Assembly (NCBI GenBank): GCA_003160115.1
Contig: PLQL01000017.1
Location: 1 to 34,332 of the forward strand
DNA length: 34,332 bases
From: Acidimicrobiaceae bacterium
Lineage (GTDB): Bacteria > Actinomycetota > Acidimicrobiia > Acidimicrobiales > RAAP-2
Direction: 5' to 3'
Part shown: piece after piece, positions 1 to 7,935 of the stretch
How positions within the stretch are numbered: the stretch's first letter is position 1
Layout of the letters: every line of letters begins with the position of its first letter
Made by a program: the position numbers and the translations under genes
Notes under the pieces: generated by a model
The model's database searches: none
Seen by the model: only the letters and a program-made list of their open reading frames with translations
Told to the model about the DNA's origin: nothing

Positions 1-386
1 CGACGAAACTGATTGACATCGTTGAGATTGGCAAGCAGTTGCTCATCACGCGTGGCTCCTTGACGACGTTCTCGATTGCAAACGACATCGCGAAGTACTT
101 CGCGATAATTCCTGCGCTCTTCGCGGTCTCGTATCCCCAACTCAAGGCGCTCAACGTCATGCACCTGCACAATTCCCAGAGTGCAGTTCTTTCAGCGGTC
201 ATTTTCAACGCCCTGGTGATCATTGCGCTTATCCCGCTTGCCTTGCGTGGCGTGAGATTCCGCGCCGCCAACTCGTCGGCGATCCTACGGCGCAACGTCT
301 GGATTTACGGCGTGGGTGGCGTCATCATTCCCTTCGTTTTCATCAAGCTCATCGACCTCGTGCTCGTCGCGTTGCACGCTTACTAA
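1..386 (+). CDS. kdpB: KdpB, K+-transporting P-type ATPase subunit B, C-terminal end (partial)
   Basis: This is the last 127 codons of kdpB; the reading frame enters at base 3 and the 5' part lies outside the window. KdpB is the catalytic P-type ATPase subunit of the high-affinity KdpFABC potassium pump in the cytoplasmic membrane. The stretch [12 protein letters not shown] followed by [20 protein letters not shown] is the characteristic end of KdpB, where the last transmembrane helices follow the cytoplasmic domains. Three hydrophobic segments are visible (about residues 30-50, 60-80 and 100-120 of the fragment), in keeping with the C-terminal membrane bundle. The phosphorylation and nucleotide-binding motifs are not in the window. 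kdpC follows after 12 nt. Identification is very secure. Confidence 0.96.
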   Translation, partial: TKLIDIVEIGKQLLITRGSLTTFSIANDIAKYFAIIPALFAVSYPQLKALNVMHLHNSQSAVLSAVIFNALVIIALIPLALRGVRFRAANSSAILRRNVWIYGVGGVIIPFVFIKLIDLVLVALHAY

Positions 387-398
387 AGAAAGACTGAC

Positions 399-995
399 AT
401 GCTCGTACATCTACGACGTTCACTAGTAATGGCGGTAATCTGCCTCGTGCTCTTTGGCTTCGTGTATGCCTTGGCCGGCACCGGCGTCGCCCAGTTGTTC
501 TTCAAGAACCAGGCTGATGGTTCCATCACGGCCCACGGTTCGACGTTGATCGGTCAGAACTGGTCCAGCCCCAAGTTCTTCCACGGGCGACCTGACGACA
601 CGGGACCTTACGCGGCGAACCCGAAGCAGAACGTTTCGGGTGGGGACAACCCACTCGTGGCCAACGGCGTCAGCGGCGAGTCCGCCGCGACGAACCTCGG
701 ACCCCGCTCGAAGACGCTCCTGGCTGACACCAAGGCCCTGGTGGCCTACTGGCACAAGCTCGGTGTCAATCCGACGCCGGACCTGGTGACCACCTCGGGC
801 AGTGGCTACGACCCGGACATCTCGGCCCAGGACGCGATCGTGCAAATCCCCATGGTCGCTAAGGCGACCGGTCTGTCGCCCAAGGTGCTGCGCGCGCTCA
901 TCGCTAAGGAATCGAACTCCGCGGAGTTGGGATTCCTCGGGTCGAGTTACATCGACGTGCTCCAGTTGAATACCGCTCTCGCCAAGCTCGAATAG
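399..995 (+). CDS. kdpC: KdpC, K+-transporting ATPase subunit C
   Basis: This is the 198-residue KdpC subunit, which is thought to stabilise the KdpA/KdpB complex and help K+ binding or nucleotide affinity. One N-terminal transmembrane helix (about residues 8-30) is followed by a soluble domain, as in the family. Family landmarks are GSTLIGQNW with KFFHGRPD (about 47-67), SGESAATNLGP (about 91-101), and the end, where ALIAKESN is followed by LGFLGSSYIDVLQLN. The usual NLGPTNP is NLGPRSK here, and the usual His-Thr in the ALVxxHT region is replaced by Lys-Glu, both mild divergences. Length is normal (about 190-200). It lies 12 nt after kdpB, with an AAGAAAG stretch upstream of the ATG as a weak ribosome site. 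Confidence 0.95.
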   Translation: MLVHLRRSLVMAVICLVLFGFVYALAGTGVAQLFFKNQADGSITAHGSTLIGQNWSSPKFFHGRPDDTGPYAANPKQNVSGGDNPLVANGVSGESAATNLGPRSKTLLADTKALVAYWHKLGVNPTPDLVTTSGSGYDPDISAQDAIVQIPMVAKATGLSPKVLRALIAKESNSAELGFLGSSYIDVLQLNTALAKLE

Positions 996-1005
996 GCGAA
1001 GGGCA

Positions 1006-1812
1006 ATGAGCACTTCGCCGCGACGTCGAGACACCGTGCGACGGGAACTTCACGAACGCCGTCTGGTAGTCGTGGGCGCCGCGGCGTTGGTGGTCCCTTA
1101 CGGCTTCGCCCTGGTGCTGGTTCCCTTTCGTGGCACGTTCGCCAATGCCGCGGCGGCGTTAACCTTCGTCGCGGTGATCACGTCCATCGCCATACTCGGT
1201 AACCGCGTCAGCGGGGTGCTCGCCATTGCGTCCTCGGCGATCTGGTTCGATTTCTATCTGACCAGGCCCTACGACCTCTTGACGATCAGCCATCGACCGG
1301 ACTTCGAGACGACCATCTGCATCGTCGTGGTGGGACTGTGCGTGAACGAACTGGCGGCGGCGAATCGGCGGTCGCATCAAAAGGCCAGCCAAGGGTCAGA
1401 TTATGTCCGAATCATGCATGAAGCAGCAGTCATGGTGAGTCAGGATTTCGCCGTCGAGCAGGTCATGGAGTTCGCCCGCCGGGGCCTGCGCGAGGTCCTG
1501 CAGCTTCGCGATTGCACGTTCGAGCCGGTGCCCTCGGGTCTTCCCTACGCGCGCATCATCGCCAACGGGACGGTCGTGCACGTGGGTCTGCAATGGCCGA
1601 CCAAAGAACTCGGCATCCCCGGTCCCCAGGCTGAAGTGCTCGCGCAGTGGCGAGGTGAGACCCTTGGGCGCTTCGTGCTCACCCCGACGCCCGGCCAGCC
1701 GGTTTCGATCGACCGTCGCGTGGTCGCGGTGTCGCTGGCGACTCTCGCGGCGGGCGCTTTAGCGAGTGAACAGCGAAGCGTGAATCACTCGGGCTCGAAC
1801 GACGATACTTAG
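1006..1812 (+). CDS. DUF4118 membrane sensor-like protein in the kdp operon
   Basis: This 268-residue protein has about four hydrophobic segments (residues 20-42, 46-66, 68-90 and 100-120). One region, WFDFYLTRPYDLLTI (about 83-97), matches the signature of the KdpD membrane domain (DUF4118: aromatic-rich F-F-x-x-P-Y/R-x-x-F/L-x-I). The soluble C-terminal part (about 135-260) looks GAF-like, but I see no histidine-kinase H-box or ATP-binding motifs. It therefore resembles the input half of KdpD without the kinase. It sits between kdpC and kdpD with 10-nt and 3-nt gaps, so it is almost surely cotranscribed. A role as an accessory K+ or turgor sensor, or as a KdpD partner, is inference. The start is ATG with an AGGG stretch very close upstream. 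Confidence 0.8.
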   Translation: MSTSPRRRDTVRRELHERRLVVVGAAALVVPYGFALVLVPFRGTFANAAAALTFVAVITSIAILGNRVSGVLAIASSAIWFDFYLTRPYDLLTISHRPDFETTICIVVVGLCVNELAAANRRSHQKASQGSDYVRIMHEAAVMVSQDFAVEQVMEFARRGLREVLQLRDCTFEPVPSGLPYARIIANGTVVHVGLQWPTKELGIPGPQAEVLAQWRGETLGRFVLTPTPGQPVSIDRRVVAVSLATLAAGALASEQRSVNHSGSNDDT

Positions 1813-1815
1813 GTT

Positions 1816-4293
1816 ATGTCTCGAGGCACCCTTCGCGTCTACTTAGGTCTGGCCCCGGGCGTCGGCAAGACATTTCGAATGCTCGACGAGGGTTGGCGGC
1901 GTAGGGAACGTGGCGCTGACGTCGTCGTGGGTTTCGTCGAGACCCACGACCGACCTCTCACTGCGGCCCAGATCCGCGACATGGAGGTCGTTCCGCGCAA
2001 GATCTACGACTATCGCGGCACCCAGATCCAAGAGATGGACCTTGACGCAGTCCTGGCTCGACGTCCCCAAGTAGCGCTCGTCGACGAGTTGGCGCACACC
2101 AACGCACCAGGTGCGAAGAACGAAAAGCGTTGGCAGGACGTAGAGGTGCTGCTCGAGGCGGGTATCGACGTCATCACGACGGTTAATATTCAGCACCTCG
2201 AGTCGGTAAACGACGTGGTGGAAAAGATTACGGGTATCGTCCAGCGCGAGACGGTGCCTGACGCCATCGTGCGAAAGGCCGAACAGATCGAGCTCGTCGA
2301 CATCACGCCCGAGGCCCTGCGTCGTCGCATGGCCCACGGCAACATCTATCCGGCCGAGAAGGTTGACGCTTCATTGTCCAACTTCTTTCGATCGGGCAAC
2401 CTTACGGCGCTGCGCGAACTCTCGTTGTTGTGGCTCGCGGATCGTGTCGAAGACTCGCTGAAGAAATACCTTGATGATCACGACATCAAGGAGAGTTGGG
2501 AGACCCGAGAGCGCCTGATTGTCGCGGTCACGGGGTCAGAGACCGACGAGGCGTTGTTGCGTCGCGCCGCGAGGATTGCGTCGCGCACGGGCGCCGAGCT
2601 CTTTGCCGTGCACGTCATCGATTCGGGGGCACTCCAGGAGCGAAGTGCGGACACGACGTTGGCCCGCGAGCTCACGGTCGAGTTCGAGGGGACGTTCCAA
2701 GAGATTATGGACGAGGACGTCGCGTCGGCTCTAGTGGCGTTCGCCCGATCCGAGCGAGGCACCCAGATCGTCATGGGTTCGAGTCGTAACCGTAAGGCGG
2801 TCCAACGCACCGGCGTGATCGAGAAGGTATTACGTCAGGCGCGAGACCTGGACGTGCACATCATTGCGGTCGGCGGCGAGAAGCCGAGACGAACGTGGCG
2901 ACGACGAAAAATCGGCACGTATTCGTGGCAGCGTCAGGTCGGGGGACTGGTTGGTGCAGCCGTTCTCCTGCCGCTTCTGACGTTGGCATTGACACAGGTT
3001 CGCTCGAACGTGTCGGTGTCCACGGTGTTTCTGGTGTACCTGGTGGTCGTGTTGGGCGTGGCGAGTTGGGGCGGCGTTGCGGTGGGTCTCGTTGCGGCGA
3101 TCGCTGCCTCGGGGCTCGAGAACTACTTCTTCGTCAAGCCACTGCACACGCTCGAGGTGGCGCGACCCGACGACGTCGTCGCGATTATCGCGTTCCTGGT
3201 CTTTGCCGTCGGGGCCAGCATCGTCGTCAACCTTTTCGCCCAACGCTCTTCCGAAGCAGAGCGATCCAAGGCGGAGGCGGAGATTCTCGCTCGCGCGGCC
3301 GCCACGGTCGCCACGACTCGTGATGACCTGGTGCCGTTGCTTGATTCGCTCCGGGCGATCTTCGCGGTGCCTACGGTGGCCTTGCTCGAACGCCGCGAAG
3401 GCGACTGGGCTACCGAGTTGCTAAGTGGCGAAGAGGTCGATCTGGCGTCATTGAACGCCCGTTTTGCGATTGACGACAATCACGTGCTGGTGATGGCGGG
3501 TTCGAGTCTGGACTCGCAGGATCGCCAACTGATTGGCGCCTTCGCGGGTCGAGTGGCGGCCAGCATCGAGTCCCAGCGACTCGCTCACGAAGCCGCCGCA
3601 CGACAAGCGATCGCCGAGACGGACGCGCTGCGCACGGGGTTGCTAAAAGCGGTGTCGCACGACCTACGCACGCCGCTCGCCACCATCGAGGCGAACGTCT
3701 CGTCGCTCTTGCAGTCTGACGTGGCCTGGACGTCGAATGAGCAGCACGGCTTCCTGGTTGCCGTGGACCGCGAAGTACGCCGACTTACGCGCTTGGTGAC
3801 GAACCTGCTCGATGCCGGAAGGCTCGAGGCGAACATCATCACACCGCGTTACCTGCACGTGGCCCTCGACGACCTGGTCGCGAGCGCGCTCGAGACAATC
3901 GACACGTACGGCCGCGTCCTCGCCATCGATCTGCCCGACGACCTTCCGCTCATCGAGACCGACCCCGACCTGGCCGAAAGGGTTATCGCGAACGTCGTGA
4001 GCAACGCCTGCCGATTCGGTCCACCCGACCAACCGATTCGTATCAACGGGGGCACCACCGGACACGGCCTTGAGCTGCTCGTCATTGACCGAGGGCCGGG
4101 TATTCCCGAGAAGAAACGCGCCGCCATCATGGCATCCTTCCAGGACCTCAACGACGAGCGCTCAGGCGCGGGACTCGGGCTCAGCGTGGCATCGGGCTTC
4201 ATGGCCCTGCTCGGAGGAGAATTGCGTTTTGACGACACCCCCGGCGGCGGTCTCACGGTCGCGGTTGAACTCGCGCGCAAGGAGCTGGCATGA
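1816..4293 (+). CDS. kdpD: KdpD, sensor histidine kinase for K+ limitation
   Basis: This 825-residue protein is KdpD, the membrane kinase that phosphorylates KdpE when K+ is scarce. Domains in order: N-terminal KdpD domain with Walker A GLAPGVGKT (residues 11-19) and the conserved VDELAHTNAPG; a universal-stress-protein-like domain (about 232-355), the region that binds c-di-AMP in some species; DUF4118 membrane domain (about 377-490) with four hydrophobic segments and ENYFFVKPLHTLEV; a poorly conserved GAF-like linker; HisKA with VSHDLRTPLATI, the phosphoacceptor being His615; and HATPase_c with an N box near 723 (NVVSNACRFGP), DRGPGIP and GAGLGLSVASGF. All key motifs are intact and the length is close to the family norm (about 830-900). 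It overlaps kdpE by 4 nt (ATGA). Confidence 0.96.
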   Translation: MSRGTLRVYLGLAPGVGKTFRMLDEGWRRRERGADVVVGFVETHDRPLTAAQIRDMEVVPRKIYDYRGTQIQEMDLDAVLARRPQVALVDELAHTNAPGAKNEKRWQDVEVLLEAGIDVITTVNIQHLESVNDVVEKITGIVQRETVPDAIVRKAEQIELVDITPEALRRRMAHGNIYPAEKVDASLSNFFRSGNLTALRELSLLWLADRVEDSLKKYLDDHDIKESWETRERLIVAVTGSETDEALLRRAARIASRTGAELFAVHVIDSGALQERSADTTLARELTVEFEGTFQEIMDEDVASALVAFARSERGTQIVMGSSRNRKAVQRTGVIEKVLRQARDLDVHIIAVGGEKPRRTWRRRKIGTYSWQRQVGGLVGAAVLLPLLTLALTQVRSNVSVSTVFLVYLVVVLGVASWGGVAVGLVAAIAASGLENYFFVKPLHTLEVARPDDVVAIIAFLVFAVGASIVVNLFAQRSSEAERSKAEAEILARAAATVATTRDDLVPLLDSLRAIFAVPTVALLERREGDWATELLSGEEVDLASLNARFAIDDNHVLVMAGSSLDSQDRQLIGAFAGRVAASIESQRLAHEAAARQAIAETDALRTGLLKAVSHDLRTPLATIEANVSSLLQSDVAWTSNEQHGFLVAVDREVRRLTRLVTNLLDAGRLEANIITPRYLHVALDDLVASALETIDTYGRVLAIDLPDDLPLIETDPDLAERVIANVVSNACRFGPPDQPIRINGGTTGHGLELLVIDRGPGIPEKKRAAIMASFQDLNDERSGAGLGLSVASGFMALLGGELRFDDTPGGGLTVAVELARKELA

Positions 4294-4970
4294 CCCAGCG
4301 CGTTCTCATCGTTGACGACGAAGTACAGATCCTGCGCGCCCTGCGCATGAATCTCGAGGCGCGTGGCTACTTGGTCACGACGTCCCAGAACGGCGAGGAG
4401 GCCCTTCGCTTCGTGCGCAACGAACCACCGGACTTGGTGATCTTGGACTTGGAACTGGCAGGAATGAGTGGTCTCGAGGTCCTCGAGTCCCTGCGGGCGT
4501 CGAGCGACCTGCCGGTGATCATTCTCTCAGCGAGGAGCGGGGATCCCGAGAAGCTGCTGGCCCTGGACGAAGGTGCGAATGACTTTCTCGCCAAGCCGTT
4601 TTCCATTGGTGACCTGGTCATGCGGGTTCGTGCGCTGCTGCGCGGCGACGTCGAGGAGCTCACCACGCTCGCGACAACGGACTTCACCCTCGATTTCGTC
4701 GCCTCGACGGCGAGCCGAGGGGGTGAACGCCTGGCCTTCACCGAGGTGGAGTGGAAGATTCTTCGGGTACTTGTGCGCTCGGGTGGCCGACTGGTGACCG
4801 AGCGGCAACTGCTCGAAGGCGTCTTCGGCGACGGTCCGCCCGAGGATGGGGCGCATCTGCGCCACCACGTGACGCGTATTCGACGAAAGCTCGAGCCCGA
4901 ACCCGCGCGCCCACGTTACGTGCGCACGGTGCCCGGCATTGGCTTCCGCTTTTACAATGCGATCGTCTGA
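4290..4970 (+). CDS. kdpE: KdpE, OmpR-family response regulator
   Basis: This 226-residue response regulator is the partner of KdpD and the expected activator of the kdp operon. The receiver domain has the acidic pocket Asp9/Asp10, phosphoacceptor Asp53 (VILDLEL), Ser/Thr in IILSAR and Lys in LAKPF. The C-terminal winged helix-turn-helix (about 125-224) ends with the family pattern in which HLRHHVTRIRRKLEPE is followed by RYVRTVPGIGFRF. The ATG start overlaps the kdpD stop (ATGA), which implies translational coupling. The stop codon abuts the stop codon of the convergent small gene on the other strand. Confidence 0.95.
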   Translation: MTQRVLIVDDEVQILRALRMNLEARGYLVTTSQNGEEALRFVRNEPPDLVILDLELAGMSGLEVLESLRASSDLPVIILSARSGDPEKLLALDEGANDFLAKPFSIGDLVMRVRALLRGDVEELTTLATTDFTLDFVASTASRGGERLAFTEVEWKILRVLVRSGGRLVTERQLLEGVFGDGPPEDGAHLRHHVTRIRRKLEPEPARPRYVRTVPGIGFRFYNAIV

Positions 4971-5150
4971 CTAACGCGAAAGGCCCAGGGAGCGAAGGAT
5001 CGCGCGCGTCGCGGCGTTGGTTTTGGCGTAGGACTTGCGGCGCACGTAGCGCTTGGCGTACGCGCCAGGACCCTTCGCGGCTGCTTGCACGTTGCCCATG
5101 ATCCGCGCGTCGCGATAGAGCTGGGAGCGAAGGCTTCTCTCTCGGGACAC
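4971..5150 (-). CDS. Small basic conserved protein of unknown function (59 aa)
   Basis: I chose the GTG at 5150 because it is preceded by a clear GGAGG four bases upstream. Longer in-frame starts (up to 5210) would swallow that ribosome site. The product is a 59-residue, very basic protein (many Arg/Lys) that begins VSRERSLRSQLYRDARIMGN and contains AAAKGPGAYAKRYVRRK. It has no signal peptide, membrane helix or cysteine. It resembles short actinobacterial proteins of the type LYRAARxLGNVxAxxxGPxAxxKR, whose function I do not know. A role with nucleic acid is only suggested by charge. The -10-like TAAAAT at 5174-5179 on this strand is a plausible promoter. The stop codon touches the kdpE stop. 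Confidence 0.6.
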   Translation of the reverse strand: MSRERSLRSQLYRDARIMGNVQAAAKGPGAYAKRYVRRKSYAKTNAATRAILRSLGLSR

Positions 5151-5173
5151 GCGTCCTCCATTCAACCCCTCGG

Positions 5174-5179
5174 ATTTTA
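5174..5179 (-). promoter_or_regulatory. Probable -10 element TAAAAT for the 59-aa gene
   Basis: TAAAAT on the minus strand lies about 24 nt before the chosen GTG (5150), and a GGAGG ribosome site lies between the two. It is the closest match to TATAAT in the divergent spacer 5151-5238. No convincing -35 is visible. On the plus strand TATCGT at 5212-5217 is the best candidate for the gene at 5239. Confidence 0.4.
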
Positions 5180-5238
5180 GCAACGCGAGGTACACGAGGG
5201 AGAGAACCACCTATCGTGAGGAGAAACACTGGAGGATC

Positions 5239-6267
5239 ATGATCAATCGTCAACTCATATTGTCCCAACGCCCGTCGGGTCTCGTCGATGACACCACGAC
5301 CACGCTGGTGGAGTCACCGCGACCAGAATGCGGTGCCGACCAGGCGCTCATAAAGGTTGGCATGCTTTCGATTGATCCCACGATTCGCACCTGGATGAAT
5401 GACGCGCCCGGTTACCTGCCGCCGATCGCGATCGGCGAGGTGGTGCGCGCGGGTGGGGCGGGTGTTGTCGTCGAATCGAACTCGTCGCGCTACCACGTGG
5501 GCGACATCGTGAGCGGCATCACCGGGTGGCAGGAGTGGGTCATCGCTGACGAGAACAATCGCTTCTCGGTCATCCCTTCGGGCATGGGTCTCGACCTCGC
5601 CACGGTGATGAACGTCGTGGGGCTTACGGGCATCACGGCCTATTTCGGACTCCTGGAGGTGGGCCAGTTCCGTGAAGGTGACGTTGTCGTCGTGTCGGCC
5701 GCGGCGGGCGCCACTGGTTCGGTGGCGGGCCAGGTCGCCAAGGCGAGGGGCGCCAAGAAGGTGATCGGTATCGCGGGCGGCCCCGAGAAGTGTGCCGAGG
5801 TCGTCGAGAAGTACGGTTTCGACGAATGCCTCGACTACCGCGAAGCTCACCTCGCACGCTCGTTGCACGAGTCGTGTCCCCAGGGCGTGGATGTCTATTT
5901 CGACAATGTGGGTGGCGAGATCCTCGACGCGGTGCTCTCGAACATCGCCATCCATGGTCGCGTTGTTCTCTGTGGAGCGATCTCCCAATACAACTCGATG
6001 GGCAAGCCCCAGGGTATCGCTAACACCTCGATGCTCATCATGCGTCGGGCCCGCATGGAAGGGTTCATCGTCTTCCAGGACTTCGGTTCGCGCCTGGCCG
6101 AAGCGCAACTCGAGTTGGCCACCATGGTGCACCACGGCACCCTGGCGCACCAGGAGCATCTCGTACACGGCCTCGAGCACGCGCCCGAAGCGCTCAACCT
6201 GCTCTTCAACGGTGGTAACCATGGCAAGACCCTCGTGGTCGTGGACGAGAGTGTCCAGTTGGCTTGA
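5239..6267 (+). CDS. Zinc-independent NAD(P)H-dependent oxidoreductase, CurA / leukotriene-B4-dehydrogenase-like MDR
   Basis: This 342-residue medium-chain dehydrogenase/reductase probably reduces an activated C=C double bond (enone/enal) with NADPH. The N-terminal part has LSIDPTIRTWMND, typical of this branch. The Rossmann fold has AAAGATGSVAGQVAKARG (about 155-172) followed by VIGIAGGPEKC, then DVYFDNVGGEILD (about 217-229), the CurA/PTGR signature. The structural and catalytic zinc cysteines of alcohol dehydrogenases are absent, as expected. The start is ATG with GGAGG 4 nt upstream, one of the few strong ribosome sites here. The physiological substrate cannot be read from the sequence. 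Its stop abuts the stop of the convergent gene at 6268. Confidence 0.88.
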   Translation: MINRQLILSQRPSGLVDDTTTTLVESPRPECGADQALIKVGMLSIDPTIRTWMNDAPGYLPPIAIGEVVRAGGAGVVVESNSSRYHVGDIVSGITGWQEWVIADENNRFSVIPSGMGLDLATVMNVVGLTGITAYFGLLEVGQFREGDVVVVSAAAGATGSVAGQVAKARGAKKVIGIAGGPEKCAEVVEKYGFDECLDYREAHLARSLHESCPQGVDVYFDNVGGEILDAVLSNIAIHGRVVLCGAISQYNSMGKPQGIANTSMLIMRRARMEGFIVFQDFGSRLAEAQLELATMVHHGTLAHQEHLVHGLEHAPEALNLLFNGGNHGKTLVVVDESVQLA

Positions 6268-7080
6268 TCAAGCGGCCGCGTGGTCCCACTCGACGTCCGC
6301 CACCAGCGCCAGATGGTCGCTGCCGCCGTCAGTGGCTGACCCTCCACGACCCTTCCAGGGGCCGCGCCCGAGAATGTGGTCGATCTGACTGTGCGGAAAT
6401 CGCGCGGGCCACGTGCGCGCACGCACCAGCGTGCGCCATCCCGGCAGCAGGATCCGAAGGAGTGGGCGCCAACAGTTGAAATCGCCCGCGAGGATAGTGG
6501 GCAACGCTGGCTCGAGAGCGCTCGCGAGCGCGTTGAGTTGACGGTACTGGCGAAAGGACCCGTGACTGAGATGCGCCCCGTGCACGCCTAGCAGATAGAA
6601 GGGTCGCCCGTCGAGTGAGAGGCGCGCGACGACGACGGCGCGATTGACCTTCTCCTTGGAAAGTCGTCCGAGCGGTTCGGCGTGGATCTGCTCGATCGGC
6701 AGGCTCGTCAACAAACCGAGCCCCCACGCACCGCTCTCGGGTACGCCCTGCGAGGACCGTCGCGCGCGTTGGCGCTTCGTGAGTTCGCGGTGCTCTTGGA
6801 AGTAGAGACCGTGTTCGCCGGTGAAGTGGGCGAGCCACGGTAGCCACCCTCTTCGTCCACTCGAGGCGATGACTCGTTCGCCGCGGGCCAGCGGCACGAA
6901 GAGGCCCTTCATCGCTAGGCGTTCGCATAGTTCGCCAAATTGGTCGGGGCCCTCGTCGCCTCGCCAGAGTTCGGGGCACACGAGCACGTCGGCGCCGAGT
7001 TGACTCGCGTGATCAAGAGCACGAGTCGGTCGGCCCCAGCCGTCGATGCCGGCGTGCAGATTGAACGACGCGACACGCAC
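6268..7080 (-). CDS. Endonuclease/exonuclease/phosphatase (EEP) family protein
   Basis: This 270-residue protein has the full set of DNase I/exonuclease III-like catalytic motifs: Asn7 (ASFNLH), Glu37 (CPELW), His167/His170 (GVHGAH), Asp200 and Asn202 (LAGDFN), Asp234-His235 (QIDHIL) and Asp255-His256 (GSDHLAL). A metal-dependent phosphodiesterase or phosphatase is therefore expected. Substrates in this fold range from DNA to inositol phosphates and lipids, so the target is open. I see no signal peptide or membrane helix, so it is likely cytoplasmic. The GTG start has no Shine-Dalgarno, but a TAGGGT hexamer lies 6 nt upstream, which suggests a leaderless mRNA. It is divergent from the phzF-like gene (48-bp spacer). 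Confidence 0.85.
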   Translation of the reverse strand: MRVASFNLHAGIDGWGRPTRALDHASQLGADVLVCPELWRGDEGPDQFGELCERLAMKGLFVPLARGERVIASSGRRGWLPWLAHFTGEHGLYFQEHRELTKRQRARRSSQGVPESGAWGLGLLTSLPIEQIHAEPLGRLSKEKVNRAVVVARLSLDGRPFYLLGVHGAHLSHGSFRQYRQLNALASALEPALPTILAGDFNCWRPLLRILLPGWRTLVRARTWPARFPHSQIDHILGRGPWKGRGGSATDGGSDHLALVADVEWDHAAA

Positions 7081-7086
7081 GTCAAA

Positions 7087-7092
7087 ACCCTA
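7087..7092 (-). promoter_or_regulatory. Leaderless -10 element TAGGGT for the EEP gene
   Basis: TAGGGT is separated from the GTG start (7080) by exactly 6 nt (TTTGAC). With the usual 6-7 nt from the -10 hexamer to the start of transcription, the mRNA would begin at the start codon. No ribosome site is present. The same hexamer and spacing occur before the PAQR gene at 11117. Confidence 0.6.
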
Positions 7093-7116
7093 CGCCGTGG
7101 CCTACTAGCGATGTGG

Positions 7117-7122
7117 CAGGCT
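7117..7122 (+). promoter_or_regulatory. Possible leaderless -10 element CAGGCT for the phzF-like gene
   Basis: CAGGCT lies 6 nt before GTG 7129. It differs from the TAGGCT found before the genes at 17104 and 33014 only in its first base. It helps to choose GTG 7129 over ATG 7111, but it is weaker than the other cases. Confidence 0.35.
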
Positions 7123-7128
7123 CTAGTC

Positions 7129-7935
7129 GTGGAATCGGTCAACGTCAGCTTCGGTCACCGACTCTGGTGGGTCGACGCGTTCATCGGAGCGGCGGAACGA
7201 GGAAATCCCGCGGTCGTCGTGCTGCTCGAACGACCCATGGAGGACCACGAACTCCAGCAGATCGCCTTCGAACTCGGTGTTTCGGAGACCGCCTTCGTCC
7301 GTCGCGTGGGCGACACTTGGTCGCTGCGCTGGTTCACCCCGACCGTCGAAGTGGACCTCTGCGGGCACGCCACCTTGGCGACCCTGCACGTGTTGCTGAG
7401 CGAACTGGGCGTGCCCGGCGGCGAGTTCTACTTTCAGACCCGTTCGGGAGTCCTCTCCGGGCGTCGCCTGCGCGACGGCATGCTCGGGGTTGATCTTCCG
7501 CGTTCGTACATCGAGCCCCTGGACGAGGCGGTGCTCAACGGCACCTTGGGACCCGTGCGCGAGGTCTACCAGGCGGGTGCTCAGAGCGTGCTCGCGGTCG
7601 TCGAGGACTACGACACGTTGTGCGGACTGGCGGTCGATCCGATGAGCCTGTTCCTCGTGCCTAGTTCGATGGTGATCGCGGCTTGTCACGGGGGACCCGA
7701 CGTCGACGTGTCCATCCGGGTCTTCGCGCCGCGACTCGGTCTCGCCGAGGACCACGTCACCGGCAGCGCGATGTGCGCGGTCTCACCCTGGTGGGTCGAG
7801 AAGGTGGGCTCGCCGGTCGTCTCGGTACGACAGGCTTCGGCACGCGGTGGGGTCATGCACGCACGCCTCTTCGAGAAGAACGTCGAGGTGGCCGGGCTCG
7901 CGCGCACGTTCTTCGGCGGTGATCTGCGCGCATGA
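7129..7935 (+). CDS. PhzF-family isomerase/epimerase-like protein
   Basis: This 268-residue protein belongs to the PhzF (phenazine biosynthesis-like, diaminopimelate-epimerase fold) family, which catalyses proton-shift isomerisations. Family features are WWVDAF near residue 14, RGNPAVVVLL (24-33), the catalytic glutamate in SETAF (Glu53), the DLCGHATLAT loop (76-85), and near the end VFAPRLGLAEDHVTGSAMCAV, with the second substrate loop GSAMCA where GSAHCA is usual. GTG 7129 puts the V-D-A-F motif at the usual distance from the N terminus. The in-frame ATG at 7111 is possible, while starts further upstream would run into the divergent gene. It overlaps the next gene by 4 nt (ATGA) and leads a five-gene operon. 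The substrate is unknown. Confidence 0.87.
   Translation: MESVNVSFGHRLWWVDAFIGAAERGNPAVVVLLERPMEDHELQQIAFELGVSETAFVRRVGDTWSLRWFTPTVEVDLCGHATLATLHVLLSELGVPGGEFYFQTRSGVLSGRRLRDGMLGVDLPRSYIEPLDEAVLNGTLGPVREVYQAGAQSVLAVVEDYDTLCGLAVDPMSLFLVPSSMVIAACHGGPDVDVSIRVFAPRLGLAEDHVTGSAMCAVSPWWVEKVGSPVVSVRQASARGGVMHARLFEKNVEVAGLARTFFGGDLRA

Noticed and set aside
5314..6222. Open frame of about 300 codons on the minus strand
   Set aside because: It is a shadow of the CurA-like gene in high-GC sequence. It is rich in His/Arg/Val with no recognisable motif, and the plus-strand gene is certain.
6940..7128. Longer start for the PhzF-like protein (up to 63 extra residues)
   Set aside because: It runs antisense through the start of the divergent EEP gene, and family members begin close to the V-D-A-F motif.
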